NCBI GenBank assembly: GCA_964612675.1
Contig: CAZTDD010000125.1
Coordinates: 1-20,022, forward strand
Direction: 5' to 3'
From: CAZTDD01 sp964612675
Lineage (GTDB): Bacteria; Hinthialibacterota; Hinthialibacteria; Hinthialibacterales; JAKPRU01
Length of the DNA: 20,022 nucleotides
Shown here: one piece after another, positions 7,713 through 16,141 of the stretch
Position numbering within the stretch: the first letter of the stretch is position 1
How the letters are laid out: every line of letters starts with the position of its first letter
The notes under the pieces: model-generated
What the model saw: only the letters and a program-made list of their open reading frames with translations
Database searches by the model: none
What the model was told of the DNA's origin: nothing
Position numbers and translations under genes: made by a program

Positions 7713-10442
7713 TCATTTGAATCGCACGAGCAGTGTGACGATTTTCTTTGGCTTGATCCGCATCCGCACTTGTTGACCGGCGACGGATTTCCCACCGCGA
7801 ACCGGCCGTTCATCGAGAGAGACCTCGCGCACGGAGGAGACCGGCATACCGAATCGAATGAGCGTATTCTGAGTTTCCTCGGTTGGGTTGTAGAAGCGGC
7901 AGATCGCTCCCCGTCCATTTTGAGTATTCTTGAACGCCGAGAGTACGATTGATTCCGGTTCAATCCGGACTACTTCGATTCGATCCGGCAGCGATCCTTC
8001 CGGAGGCACCGGGAGCATACAGCTTTGGTCGAACCCTTCGGGTATGCGGCTTCCACCGTGTTGATCGGCTCGACAGACCAATACCGGGCAGCTCATATCT
8101 TTGCTTTCCTGCAGAACTTCTCCCTTTGCCCAGTCCCCTTTGTGCGGATAGATCGCGTATCGGAATGTCATATGTCGCTTGCATTGCGCCTCGGGAGCCG
8201 GGACGGGGGGACCGGCGTTTGCGGGGCGGGTGATCATGTCTCCCCGTGATAGCCAACCAACCGCACGGAACAGCGTAAGTGCGAGAGTGACGCCGTTGCG
8301 TTCGGGGATTGATTCGTACTCGGGCAACCCTTTGTTCAGAATCGCCAGGCCCGTTTTTCCGTCAGTGACATCGACGAAACTCTTTTGATGTTCGGTGGGG
8401 TAAGGAGGGATCTCCCACTCGTTCCACACTCTCGGTGGAGGCGGGGTTGTTGTTCTTTGGACCACGTCAAAGTGTTCGTCCACGGAAACCTGTTCTGCGT
8501 CAATTCCGGTGGGAAAGAGCACCCGCAGCCGATGATCTTCCGCGGCATTTTCAAGGGATGTTTCGATATCGATTCGGCTGCTTCCCGAACGGAGCGTGAT
8601 TTCGCTTGTGATCGGCAGGTCGATCTTCTTGGGGGAACGACTTTTGCGGTCTTTGCCGATCGACGCGGGTATGCGGATCTTTTGTTGAATGCGCAGCGTG
8701 GCGCAGTGCGGTGTGGACTGAATCACGGAAACTCGCGCCTTGCGATCTTTCGACAAAACGACCTCCGGTTCCGGCAGCGGCGACCAGTTGTATTCATCGC
8801 CGAGGTCTTCCTGGTCTTCAAACACATGCAGGCGGCGATAGGTTTTGCGGCTGCGTCGGTCGGTCACGGTCAGGCTTCCGTCATCGGCAACGGTCACTTT
8901 GACAGCCTTGTTCTCGATGCTGTTTTTAGTTGTCTGAATGGGATCGCTGGGTTTCGGTTGCTTGCGGCTCAAGGGACTTGCGTAAAGCGTAATGAAACCG
9001 TATCCGGGTATGTTTCTCAAGTCGGCAACAATGTCGAAGGATTCCATAGTGAAGTCTTTTAGACACTCCACCCACGATTCGGTCCGGCGTCCTTCGACGG
9101 AGAAGGGAACGGTTTTCCCGGATTCATCGACAAGCTGGAATCCGTCGATCAGTTCTTTCTCGCCGGGCAAGAATTGGATCGTCATGCGCTGCGCACCGCG
9201 CCGTTGGACTCCGGAACCGTTGAACAGCACAAACGGCACACCGTTTTGTTTTGTATGGTTCATCTGGTGTGCGATGCGACGGAGGTTTTCGCGGTTCAAA
9301 TACTCGCAGATTTGTTCGATTCGCTCGAATCGATTCATCATATCGCGATGGACGGAATCCACGCTGCAACCGCAGATATCGTCATGAGGATGGTTTTTCA
9401 GAAGTTCCCGCCAGGCATAGTCGATGATTGCCTGTGTATCGTCCCGTTTTCCGGCTGCGTTCGCCAACGCCTCCAACGGTTCGGCGTATCGTTCAAGCAG
9501 CGTTTCACAACGATGATTGAATTGCTTGAGATACATCCGTGCGGAATAGACACCGGTGAGGAGATCTCCGTAACGATAGGTCAGTTCACCTTCATGGCTT
9601 CTTAACCGGGTTCCTTTCAAGTCCTTCTTGATGTTGTCCACGTATTCTTCAAAACTTCCGATCTGGATATCCCAGTCTGGGAACAGTTTGCGTGCTTTCG
9701 CAACAATGCGCGGTAGTTGCGGTTGATGTTCCGAATGGTCGATGCCGTTGTTGAGCAGGTACGAACGTCCTTTGGATTCTCTTTCCAGGTTTTCGACGCA
9801 TTGCTTCAACTGTTGGATAGCCGCGCTCATATTGAAGCGGAGATTCTCCGAGTCTCCCCATTCGATTGGGTAACCGAGGAAGGCCGCGTTGTTGTACCAG
9901 AAGCGTTGATGGATCGCGAGGACCTTGGTTCCGTCCGGTGCTTTCCAGTTGAATTCCATGTCGACCTTTTTCGGGTCGAGCAGCCCGCGCGAGAAGATGA
10001 ACGAATCCAGGTCGAATCCCTGGAGAATCTGAGGCAGTTGCCCGACATGTCCGAACGGATCCGGAACGTAGCCGACGGACATTCGATGGCCGAGTTCGGC
10101 CGCGATTTTCTGCCCGGCCAGGAGATTTCGGACTAAGGACTCGCCGCTTACGAGGAACTCATCCGGCAAGATGTACCACGGTCCGACGAAGAGGGATTTG
10201 TTCTTCACCATCTTTTCGATATCGGCACGTTTTTCCGGACGAATTTGCAGATAGTCTTCGATTACGACGGTTTGACCATCGAGGCTGAATGCCTTGAAGC
10301 TCTTGTCTTTTTGGAGGGTTTCGAGGAGGCGGTCGATGAAGCGGACAAGACGAATGCGAAATTGTTCAAAGGGAATATACCATGCGCGATCCCAGTGAGT
10401 CTCCGGGACGATTGTGACACGACAAGACTTTTTCTTCGGCAT
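7713..10442 (-). CDS. Glycoside hydrolase family 38 alpha-mannosidase
   Basis: The 909-residue protein has the GH38 signature set. THWDRAW (15-21) supplies the zinc-binding His16 and Asp18. VPDPFGHVGQLPQIL (126-140) holds the probable nucleophile and zinc ligand Asp128, and NNGIDHSEHQPQLP (231-244) carries the last metal-site histidine region. The family removes alpha-mannosyl residues with retention of configuration. The carboxy-terminal two thirds are the usual beta-rich domains. No signal peptide is seen (it begins MPKKKSCRVTIVPETH), so the enzyme is probably cytoplasmic and acts on imported mannosides or mannosylglycerate-like compounds. Bacterial relatives include MngB, but the substrate cannot be read from sequence. 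ATG 10442 is chosen because GGAAGGA lies nine bases upstream; the frame extends to 10499 with no better site. It diverges from the membrane protein gene. No sugar transporter or regulator is adjacent. Confidence 0.93.
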   Translation of the reverse strand: MPKKKSCRVTIVPETHWDRAWYIPFEQFRIRLVRFIDRLLETLQKDKSFKAFSLDGQTVVIEDYLQIRPEKRADIEKMVKNKSLFVGPWYILPDEFLVSGESLVRNLLAGQKIAAELGHRMSVGYVPDPFGHVGQLPQILQGFDLDSFIFSRGLLDPKKVDMEFNWKAPDGTKVLAIHQRFWYNNAAFLGYPIEWGDSENLRFNMSAAIQQLKQCVENLERESKGRSYLLNNGIDHSEHQPQLPRIVAKARKLFPDWDIQIGSFEEYVDNIKKDLKGTRLRSHEGELTYRYGDLLTGVYSARMYLKQFNHRCETLLERYAEPLEALANAAGKRDDTQAIIDYAWRELLKNHPHDDICGCSVDSVHRDMMNRFERIEQICEYLNRENLRRIAHQMNHTKQNGVPFVLFNGSGVQRRGAQRMTIQFLPGEKELIDGFQLVDESGKTVPFSVEGRRTESWVECLKDFTMESFDIVADLRNIPGYGFITLYASPLSRKQPKPSDPIQTTKNSIENKAVKVTVADDGSLTVTDRRSRKTYRRLHVFEDQEDLGDEYNWSPLPEPEVVLSKDRKARVSVIQSTPHCATLRIQQKIRIPASIGKDRKSRSPKKIDLPITSEITLRSGSSRIDIETSLENAAEDHRLRVLFPTGIDAEQVSVDEHFDVVQRTTTPPPPRVWNEWEIPPYPTEHQKSFVDVTDGKTGLAILNKGLPEYESIPERNGVTLALTLFRAVGWLSRGDMITRPANAGPPVPAPEAQCKRHMTFRYAIYPHKGDWAKGEVLQESKDMSCPVLVCRADQHGGSRIPEGFDQSCMLPVPPEGSLPDRIEVVRIEPESIVLSAFKNTQNGRGAICRFYNPTEETQNTLIRFGMPVSSVREVSLDERPVRGGKSVAGQQVRMRIKPKKIVTLLVRFK

Positions 10443-10586
10443 CGTTATGATTCCTTCCAGGTGAGGATTGTTGACTGAGATATTGCCAGTGAATCGCATA
10501 CTACCTTCTGACGGCTATGGAAATCGAGTGAAGCCGGACTTGGCTCCGGGATGTTTTTTCGCCACGATGATAAGAGAGCCTTTGCC

Positions 10587-12854
10587 ATGTTGAACTCGCG
10601 CTTTCTCATAGCCTTTTTTGCGCTTGGATGTGTAGCGACCACGGTACAGATACTCGTGCTGCGCGAGTTGTTCGTTATTCTTTCCGGTAATGAGTTGTGT
10701 GTGGGGTTGGCCTTGGGCTCATGGCTGATTGGGATTGTCCTGGGAGCTGTGGTTGTCGCTCCCTCGTCGGATCGTGTCGATCAACGTAGTTTTTTCGCTT
10801 TATTTCTGCTTTTGCTCCCGGCGCTGGCGATGGCGGTTACGCTGGTAATTCGTTCGCTTCGGACGATTCTCGGGATTCCGGCGGGAGAACATATTCCTCC
10901 TGAAGTATCGGCGCCGGCATCGCTTGCGTGCATTGTGCCTATCGGGGCACTTGTCGGTCTCGCCTTTCCATTAGCGGCGGCCGCCTATCGGGAGTTTCTA
11001 CGATCCGATGAATCGCCGGAAACCGCCGCGGGTTCGGCGGCCAGCGTTACGTATGCTCTTGAGTCGCTCGGAAGCCTGGTCGCAGGCGTTCTCTTGTCTT
11101 TCTATCTGGTAAGCCGCTTCGATCCGTTCCGAATCCTGACTGTAGCGGCGTTTGCGACGGGTCTTGTCGCATTCCTTTTGTCTTTCGAGTACCGTTGGCG
11201 TTGGTGGATTCTATTATGGCCGTCTTTATTTCTCTGTGTTTTTATGACGGGCCTGGATCTTCGTGTGGAGGCATGGAGCAATCAGAAACGTTTTGACAGC
11301 TTCGCACAAGGCGATTGGGTTCGTTCTTTGGAGACTCCTTACCAACATTTGGATCTTGGCAAGCTCGGGGAGCAGTACACTCTATACGGAAACGGCTCCC
11401 TCCTTTTTTCATTTCCGGATACGTATACGGAGCAGCTTACCGCACATTTCTGGTTGTCGCTTCATCGCGATCCCAAGCGCATTCTTCTGCTAGGCGGTCA
11501 TGGCGGCCGGTATGTTCCAGCGATGCTCGCCCACACGCCCAAGCGAATCGACTACGTCGAACTCGATTCCGGTGTGATTGAGATGACAGCGCAGGCGAGC
11601 GGCGATGATTTTCGGACTGCGCTCGAACGCCCGATGGTTCACATTCATGTGACTGACGGCCGGCGTTTCGTTCGCGAGACAAGCGAACAGTACGATGTTG
11701 TGATCTCTGCTATGCCGGATCCGTCCACAGCATTGTTGAACCGCTTTTACACAGAGGAGTTTTATGAAGAAGTCCGACGTGTTCTCGCTCCGAACGGGAT
11801 ATTTATTACCCAGGTAGAAGCGCCGGGAACTTTCATGCGGGGAGAGGTTGGGACGTATGCGGCCTCGGTTTATTGGACCCTTCGCTTTGCCTTTCCAAAT
11901 ACCGGGTTGCTGCCGGATGGAGAAATTGTTTTCGTTTCGTCGGTGTCGCCTCTTCCGCCGTTGGAACAGCCGGAGATCTTTGTTAAGCGCTTGCGCGATC
12001 GGGGAGTGTCGTCACGAACATTCGTTCCTGAGGCGATTCTTGCGAAGATCCTTTCAGAACGTGTTGCGACGGTTCAGGCGGAACTTGAGAATTTGGAGCC
12101 GGAGTTCCTCAATTCCGACTCGTCACCGCAAAGCTACCTGAGGCGACTCGTTCTTTGGGCGCGAGAGAGCGGAAGCGACAGTTTGGCGGTGGCCATTGGC
12201 TGGATGGATGTTCACCGTCGGTTTCTCCTGTTTCTGCTCTTGTTGGCGGCTTCTGTACCGTGGGTCTTTCTCGGTATTGCGCCGAAGGTCACTTCTTTGA
12301 CCGCTTGTGTCGCCGCTACGGGGTGTACGGGGATGGGGCTCGAGATGCTGGCCATATACATGTATCAAAACTTGTACGGCTGCCTCTATCAGGAGGTCGG
12401 TCTTTTGGTGGCGGTCTTTATGGGAGGACTGACTGTCGGTGCCCGGATCGGGAATTGGTTTGCCCGGCACTTGCGCGGTTTGACACGGCTGCTTTTGTCT
12501 TTCTGTGCTTTTACTCTTCTATTCACGAGGATTATCGAGTGGATTCCTGACGCGGGATTATCGCGAGCGGCGGGAGTTTTGATTTATTGCGGTCTGATCC
12601 TCACGGCGGGGATACTTGTGGGGGCGGTGTTTCCGCTTGCCGTTTCGATTCTCTCGCGCGAGCAACAGGGGAAAGTCGGTGCGCCGGTCGCGCTCGTTGA
12701 TGCCGCCGACCATCTTGGAGGGGCTTTGGGTGCTTTTTTGATCGGTGTGGTGTTGTTTCCACTGCTCGGGGCGACCTGGACCTGCATTCTTCTGGCATTA
12801 GGATTGGCGTGTGTCGGGACGGGGTTTCTGTTGGCGACGTATGTTTTTCGGTGA
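10587..12854 (+). CDS. Membrane protein with an inserted spermidine-synthase-like domain
   Basis: About seven hydrophobic segments (residues 1 to about 240) come first, then a soluble Rossmann-type domain of the spermidine synthase family (about 255-510), and about six more membrane segments to residue 755. The soluble domain shows LLLGGHGGRYVPAML (300-314), where true spermidine synthases have GGGDGG, then YVELD, VHIHVTDGRRFV and RFYTEEFYEEVRRVL. At the usual DSTDP active-site motif the sequence is AMPDP (375-379), so the first catalytic aspartate is replaced by alanine while Asp378 is kept. Aminopropyl transfer is therefore doubtful, although S-adenosyl-type ligand binding remains possible. 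Proteins of this fused architecture are widespread and mostly uncharacterised. The start is uncertain: ATG 10587 leads straight into the first membrane helix, and ATG 10551 adds 12 residues. Neither has a strong ribosome site. Confidence 0.85.
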   Translation: MLNSRFLIAFFALGCVATTVQILVLRELFVILSGNELCVGLALGSWLIGIVLGAVVVAPSSDRVDQRSFFALFLLLLPALAMAVTLVIRSLRTILGIPAGEHIPPEVSAPASLACIVPIGALVGLAFPLAAAAYREFLRSDESPETAAGSAASVTYALESLGSLVAGVLLSFYLVSRFDPFRILTVAAFATGLVAFLLSFEYRWRWWILLWPSLFLCVFMTGLDLRVEAWSNQKRFDSFAQGDWVRSLETPYQHLDLGKLGEQYTLYGNGSLLFSFPDTYTEQLTAHFWLSLHRDPKRILLLGGHGGRYVPAMLAHTPKRIDYVELDSGVIEMTAQASGDDFRTALERPMVHIHVTDGRRFVRETSEQYDVVISAMPDPSTALLNRFYTEEFYEEVRRVLAPNGIFITQVEAPGTFMRGEVGTYAASVYWTLRFAFPNTGLLPDGEIVFVSSVSPLPPLEQPEIFVKRLRDRGVSSRTFVPEAILAKILSERVATVQAELENLEPEFLNSDSSPQSYLRRLVLWARESGSDSLAVAIGWMDVHRRFLLFLLLLAASVPWVFLGIAPKVTSLTACVAATGCTGMGLEMLAIYMYQNLYGCLYQEVGLLVAVFMGGLTVGARIGNWFARHLRGLTRLLLSFCAFTLLFTRIIEWIPDAGLSRAAGVLIYCGLILTAGILVGAVFPLAVSILSREQQGKVGAPVALVDAADHLGGALGAFLIGVVLFPLLGATWTCILLALGLACVGTGFLLATYVFR

Positions 12855-12945
12855 CGGCAGACTTCTCAACCCCACCCGAATCCCAGACTTCTTGCAACAG
12901 CGTCAGTCGTGCGGAGGGCAACAGAAGGAGAGATAAGGATCGAAC

Positions 12946-13809
12946 ATGGTAGATGCGGCTACAGTTTTATGCGGTGTGATTGGGAATCCTGTCGGTCATT
13001 CTATGTCGCCTGCGATGCACAATGCCGCATTCGAGGCGCTTGATTTAAATTACGTTTATCTTGCTTTCAAAGTTGAAGATACGGATTCGGTCTTGAGAGG
13101 GGTTCGAGGACTGCGGATTCGCGGTTTATCGGTGACCATTCCTCATAAACTGGCGGTAATGGACGGTCTGGATGAGATCGACGATACCGCACGTAGGATC
13201 GGTGCGGTCAATACGATTACGAACGAGAACGGGAGACTCGTCGGCACGAATACGGACGGTCGTGGGGCGCTTCACGCCTTGGAGCGAAAGGAACCGGTTG
13301 ACGGTCGGCGTGTTGTGGTGCTGGGCGTGGGGGGTACGTCCCGGGCGATTGCTTTTACGCTTGTCACCGAGCGGAAGCCGGAGCACCTGGTTTTGGTGGG
13401 ACGGAAGCCGCAGAAGACCGCGAACCTTGCCGAGGACATTCAGCAGTGTTCATCGTGCCCGATCTCCGTGTCGGATTTCGACGCGGGACGTTTAAGACAA
13501 GAAATCGCGAGCGCGGCCATCGTGATCAATACAACGCCTATCGGTATGTTCCCGAATGTGGACGAGTCTCCGGTACCCGATGATGCGTTCAACAAAGGTC
13601 AGTTCGTATTTGACGCCATTTATAACCCGATGGAGACGCTGATGCTGCGACGGGCGAGAGAAGCCGGAGCGCGGACGATGAACGGGATTCCGATGTTTGT
13701 CGGGCAGGGAGCGGAGCAGTTTCGGTTGTGGACGGGCCACGAGCCGCCGATTGAGGTCATGACGCGTGTTGTTGAAAATGCTTTGTCGGGTCGGGTGAAC
13801 AGCCAATGA
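12946..13809 (+). CDS. aroE: Shikimate dehydrogenase
   Basis: AroE reduces 3-dehydroshikimate to shikimate with NADPH, a step in chorismate and aromatic amino acid synthesis. The 287 residues carry the full signature: GNPVGHSMSPAMHNAAF at the start, SVTIPHK with the catalytic Lys68, GTNTDGRG with the catalytic Asp104, the NADP loop VLGVGGTSRA (125-134), NTTPIGMFPN, and a closing GMFVGQGAEQF-like segment (PMFVGQGAEQFRLWTG). The usual substrate-site NVTIPHK is SVTIPHK here, as in plant-type enzymes. AAGGA at 12935-12939, six bases before ATG 12946, supports the start. It opens a three-gene operon and its stop overlaps the ispD start by four bases (ATGA). Its only upstream neighbour is 91 bases away, and I see no clear promoter in that gap. 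Confidence 0.95.
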   Translation: MVDAATVLCGVIGNPVGHSMSPAMHNAAFEALDLNYVYLAFKVEDTDSVLRGVRGLRIRGLSVTIPHKLAVMDGLDEIDDTARRIGAVNTITNENGRLVGTNTDGRGALHALERKEPVDGRRVVVLGVGGTSRAIAFTLVTERKPEHLVLVGRKPQKTANLAEDIQQCSSCPISVSDFDAGRLRQEIASAAIVINTTPIGMFPNVDESPVPDDAFNKGQFVFDAIYNPMETLMLRRAREAGARTMNGIPMFVGQGAEQFRLWTGHEPPIEVMTRVVENALSGRVNSQ

Positions 13810-14498
13810 GTACAGGAGCAGTGGTCGTCGCGGCGGGGATGGGCAAGCGGATGGGCTCCGAAGTGAATAAGGTGCTGCTGCCGCTTCTCGATAAGCCGAT
13901 TCTGGCCTATCCGTTGGAGACGTTTGAGAGCTCGTCGCGTGTTGACCGAATCGCAGTTGTTACGCGGAAAGAGGAGCAGTCGCTAATTGAAGAACTCTGC
14001 AGCCGATTGGGTATCGATAAGGCGAAAGGGCGAATTATCCCTGGTGGAGCCGAGCGATTCGATTCGGTGCGGGCGGGTTTGGAGTCTTTTGCGGAAGATG
14101 GGCTGGACAGCGTTCTAATTCAAGACGGAGCGCGTCCGTTTTTGACGCAGCGCATGATTGAAGAGACACTTGACGCCCTAGCAACATGGGTAGGGGCGAT
14201 CATCGGGGTACCAAGCAAGGACACGATCAAAGAGGTGGACGATCAACGGCGGATTGTCGACACGCCCGACAGGTCGCGAGCGTGGATCGTGCAGACACCG
14301 CAGACTTTTCGCTATGAGGCGATTTTGAACGCTTATCGCGAGTACAACCCGCCCCCGTACCCGACAGACGATGCGTGGCTATTGGAACGCATCGGTGAAC
14401 CGGTGACTGTGGTGGAGGGAAGCTATCGGAATATCAAAGTCACGACCCCCGAAGATATCGAACTCGCGGAATTCATCCTTCAGACGGAGCCGAAGTGA
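13806..14498 (+). CDS. ispD: 2-C-methyl-D-erythritol 4-phosphate cytidylyltransferase
   Basis: IspD joins CTP and 2-C-methyl-D-erythritol 4-phosphate to make CDP-methylerythritol in the MEP route to isoprenoids. The 230 residues show the nucleotide-binding start VVVAAGMGKRMGSEVNK with the key Arg15 and Lys22, then IQDGARPF, DTIKEV, VQTPQTF, TDDAWLLE and the substrate-binding NIKVTTPEDIELAE with Lys211. All recognised active-site positions are present. ATG 13806 overlaps the aroE stop and the gene's own stop overlaps the ispE start, so translation of the three genes is probably coupled. In many bacteria ispD is paired with ispF; here it sits between aroE and ispE, and no ispF is in the window. 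Confidence 0.95.
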   Translation: MSTGAVVVAAGMGKRMGSEVNKVLLPLLDKPILAYPLETFESSSRVDRIAVVTRKEEQSLIEELCSRLGIDKAKGRIIPGGAERFDSVRAGLESFAEDGLDSVLIQDGARPFLTQRMIEETLDALATWVGAIIGVPSKDTIKEVDDQRRIVDTPDRSRAWIVQTPQTFRYEAILNAYREYNPPPYPTDDAWLLERIGEPVTVVEGSYRNIKVTTPEDIELAEFILQTEPK

Positions 14499-15370
14499 CA
14501 GGTCAGAGCATTCCTGCTTATGCAAAACTGAATCTCTTTCTCGCTGTCAGAGGATTGCGGGGGGATGGGTTTCATGAGTTGGATATGGTGAACTGTGAAG
14601 CAGAGCCGGCCGATAGATTACATTTCGCAAATCGGAGCGAGCCGGGAATCGAGATATCCTGCTCGGATGCGTCGATTCCGACCGATGCGAGGAACCTGGT
14701 TTGGCAGGCGGCGGAGTCGCTGCTTGGCCAGTCACCGAATCCCGGTTTGTCGATTCGGATCGATAAGCAAATTCCGGTGGGTGCCGGACTCGGCGGGGGA
14801 AGCAGCGACGCGGCTGCGACGCTGAAGACTGTCAACCGAATTCGAGAATGCGGTCGGGACGAACATCTTCCCGAATTGGCAGAGGGGATCGGTTCTGATG
14901 TGCCTTATTCGCTGAGTGGAGGATTGTGTCGCTGCAGAGGGCGCGGGGAGATTGTCGAGCCGATAGCAGTGAGCAACCAGGATGAATCATGGTTGTGGTG
15001 TCTCCTGATTCTGCCACCCGTTTCAGTGTCCACCAGAAAAGCGTACGGCTGGCTGGATGAAGAGGGGACGGAAGACGGTGCTTCTCCGGATTCTCTGATC
15101 GAGGCGATTCGATTGAGGGACTTCGATGCGATCTGTGCCGGGTTGCATAATTCGTTCGATCCGGTTGTCGCTTGTCGTGTTCCGGCAATCGGCCGAATCA
15201 AGAAGGATGTTATGGCAGAGTGTGGGCGGAAGCCAATGTTATCCGGCTCGGGTTCGGCGATGTTTTTGTTGGGTGAATCCGAGAAGCAGCTTCAAGCGAT
15301 CCGAAGGAGACTGCTGCAGCTCCCGTCCTTGTCTGGGACTCGCGTTGAAGTGTGTGTGCTTTGGTTTTGA
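14495..15370 (+). CDS. ispE: 4-diphosphocytidyl-2-C-methyl-D-erythritol kinase
   Basis: IspE phosphorylates the product of IspD with ATP, so it is the next MEP enzyme in the same transcript. It is a GHMP kinase of 291 residues. AKLNLFL with Lys11 and GFHEL with His27 lie in the substrate site. PVGAGLGGGSSDAAA (94-108) is the ATP loop, GSDVPYSLSGG carries the catalytic Asp135, and LSGSGSAMFLL is the closing glycine-rich motif. The start is a GTG at 14495 that overlaps the ispD stop by four bases (GTGA). The gene ends 22 bases before the stop of the convergent prepilin gene, and a 13-bp direct repeat covers the junction. No terminator is evident. Confidence 0.95.
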   Translation: MTGQSIPAYAKLNLFLAVRGLRGDGFHELDMVNCEAEPADRLHFANRSEPGIEISCSDASIPTDARNLVWQAAESLLGQSPNPGLSIRIDKQIPVGAGLGGGSSDAAATLKTVNRIRECGRDEHLPELAEGIGSDVPYSLSGGLCRCRGRGEIVEPIAVSNQDESWLWCLLILPPVSVSTRKAYGWLDEEGTEDGASPDSLIEAIRLRDFDAICAGLHNSFDPVVACRVPAIGRIKKDVMAECGRKPMLSGSGSAMFLLGESEKQLQAIRRRLLQLPSLSGTRVEVCVLWF

Positions 15371-15393
15371 GCGATGCTTCGGTTTTGAGCGAT
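15363..15393. repeat. 13-bp direct repeat at the ispE / prepilin junction
   Basis: GGTTTTGAGCGAT occurs at 15363-15375 and again at 15381-15393, a period of 18 bases. The first copy contains the ispE stop codon, and the second ends one base into the prepilin gene's stop codon on the other strand. It looks like a small tandem duplication with partial decay. Confidence 0.6.
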
Positions 15394-16034
15394 TACGAAC
15401 CGCCCAGTGTTGTGGGGACGCCCGGCACATTACCGCCCCAGCGGCCGATATCGCCGCCGCTCACGAGACCGTTTGTCGGGGCATAGACGCCATCAAGGGC
15501 ATTTTGCTGACCGCGCTGGATCGCGATATAAACCCACTCAATGGGCGGCCCCAATCCTTGACCGGTCGGGCTGTTGTTTTCGCGGGCTCCCTGGACACGG
15601 TCCGGTCCCCAGCTGGAGAGACAGAAACCTTCCGTAGAGAACTCTGCGACACCGGCCTGGTTGATCCAGGCGAGTCCGGGATCTTTCTCGTTCGATTTGT
15701 AAAGGAAATACAGATAACTTTCCAAGTTGTTTCCAGTGTTGCCCTGCTGTGCCTTGAAGATGTCGCGGAAACTGATGTCGGAGACATAAGACACCGGCGT
15801 TGTCAGCATCGTTAGGAGAACAGTGAGGTGGTTGCCATTCGGCGGGTAGGCGTTTTCGTCGATTCGGTACGCTTCGATACCCATCGCCAGCGCCCTGAGG
15901 TCGCCGTTGACGCGGGCGACTTTTGCACGCATTTGGGCGTTCAGAAAGTTGGGCACGGCGATAGCGGCCAGAATGCCGATGATGGCGACGACGATTAAGA
16001 GTTCGATCAGCGTGAAAGCGTGTGGTTTTCTCAT
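15393..16034 (-). CDS. Type IV prepilin-like / pseudopilin-type protein
   Basis: The first residues are a class III prepilin leader: MRKPHA, then the mature start FTLIELLIVVAIIGILAAIAVPNF with the conserved glutamate at mature position five (Glu11). A prepilin peptidase would cut after Ala6, and the hydrophobic helix would pack into a pilus or type II secretion pseudopilus. The 213 residues include RAKVARVNGDLRALAMGIEAYRIDENAYPP and a carboxy-terminal GPDRVQG...APTNGLVSGGDIGRWGG, a pattern I associate with large paralogous families in PVC-related and candidate phyla. ATG 16034 is chosen because it gives a normal short leader; a TTG at 16082 would add 16 residues after a GAGG-type site. No pilus assembly genes are nearby. 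It diverges from the dGTPase gene. Confidence 0.9.
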   Translation of the reverse strand: MRKPHAFTLIELLIVVAIIGILAAIAVPNFLNAQMRAKVARVNGDLRALAMGIEAYRIDENAYPPNGNHLTVLLTMLTTPVSYVSDISFRDIFKAQQGNTGNNLESYLYFLYKSNEKDPGLAWINQAGVAEFSTEGFCLSSWGPDRVQGARENNSPTGQGLGPPIEWVYIAIQRGQQNALDGVYAPTNGLVSGGDIGRWGGNVPGVPTTLGGS

Positions 16035-16141
16035 TTGCTGGTTTCTCACACAATCCGGGACGGTTGACCCTTCGATCTTCAATACCTATCCTCAGCTTTT
16101 CGGATATCTCAGTTGAACATTCTCCCATGAGAGTATAAGCG

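Noticed and set aside
8385..9062. 225-codon plus-strand ORF inside the mannosidase gene
   Set aside because: It is fully antisense to well-conserved GH38 coding sequence and its product has no recognisable motif.
15126..15815. 229-codon plus-strand ORF bridging ispE and the prepilin gene
   Set aside because: It overlaps two genes with clear signatures in other frames. Its internal CFGFER repeat is just the 13-bp DNA repeat translated.
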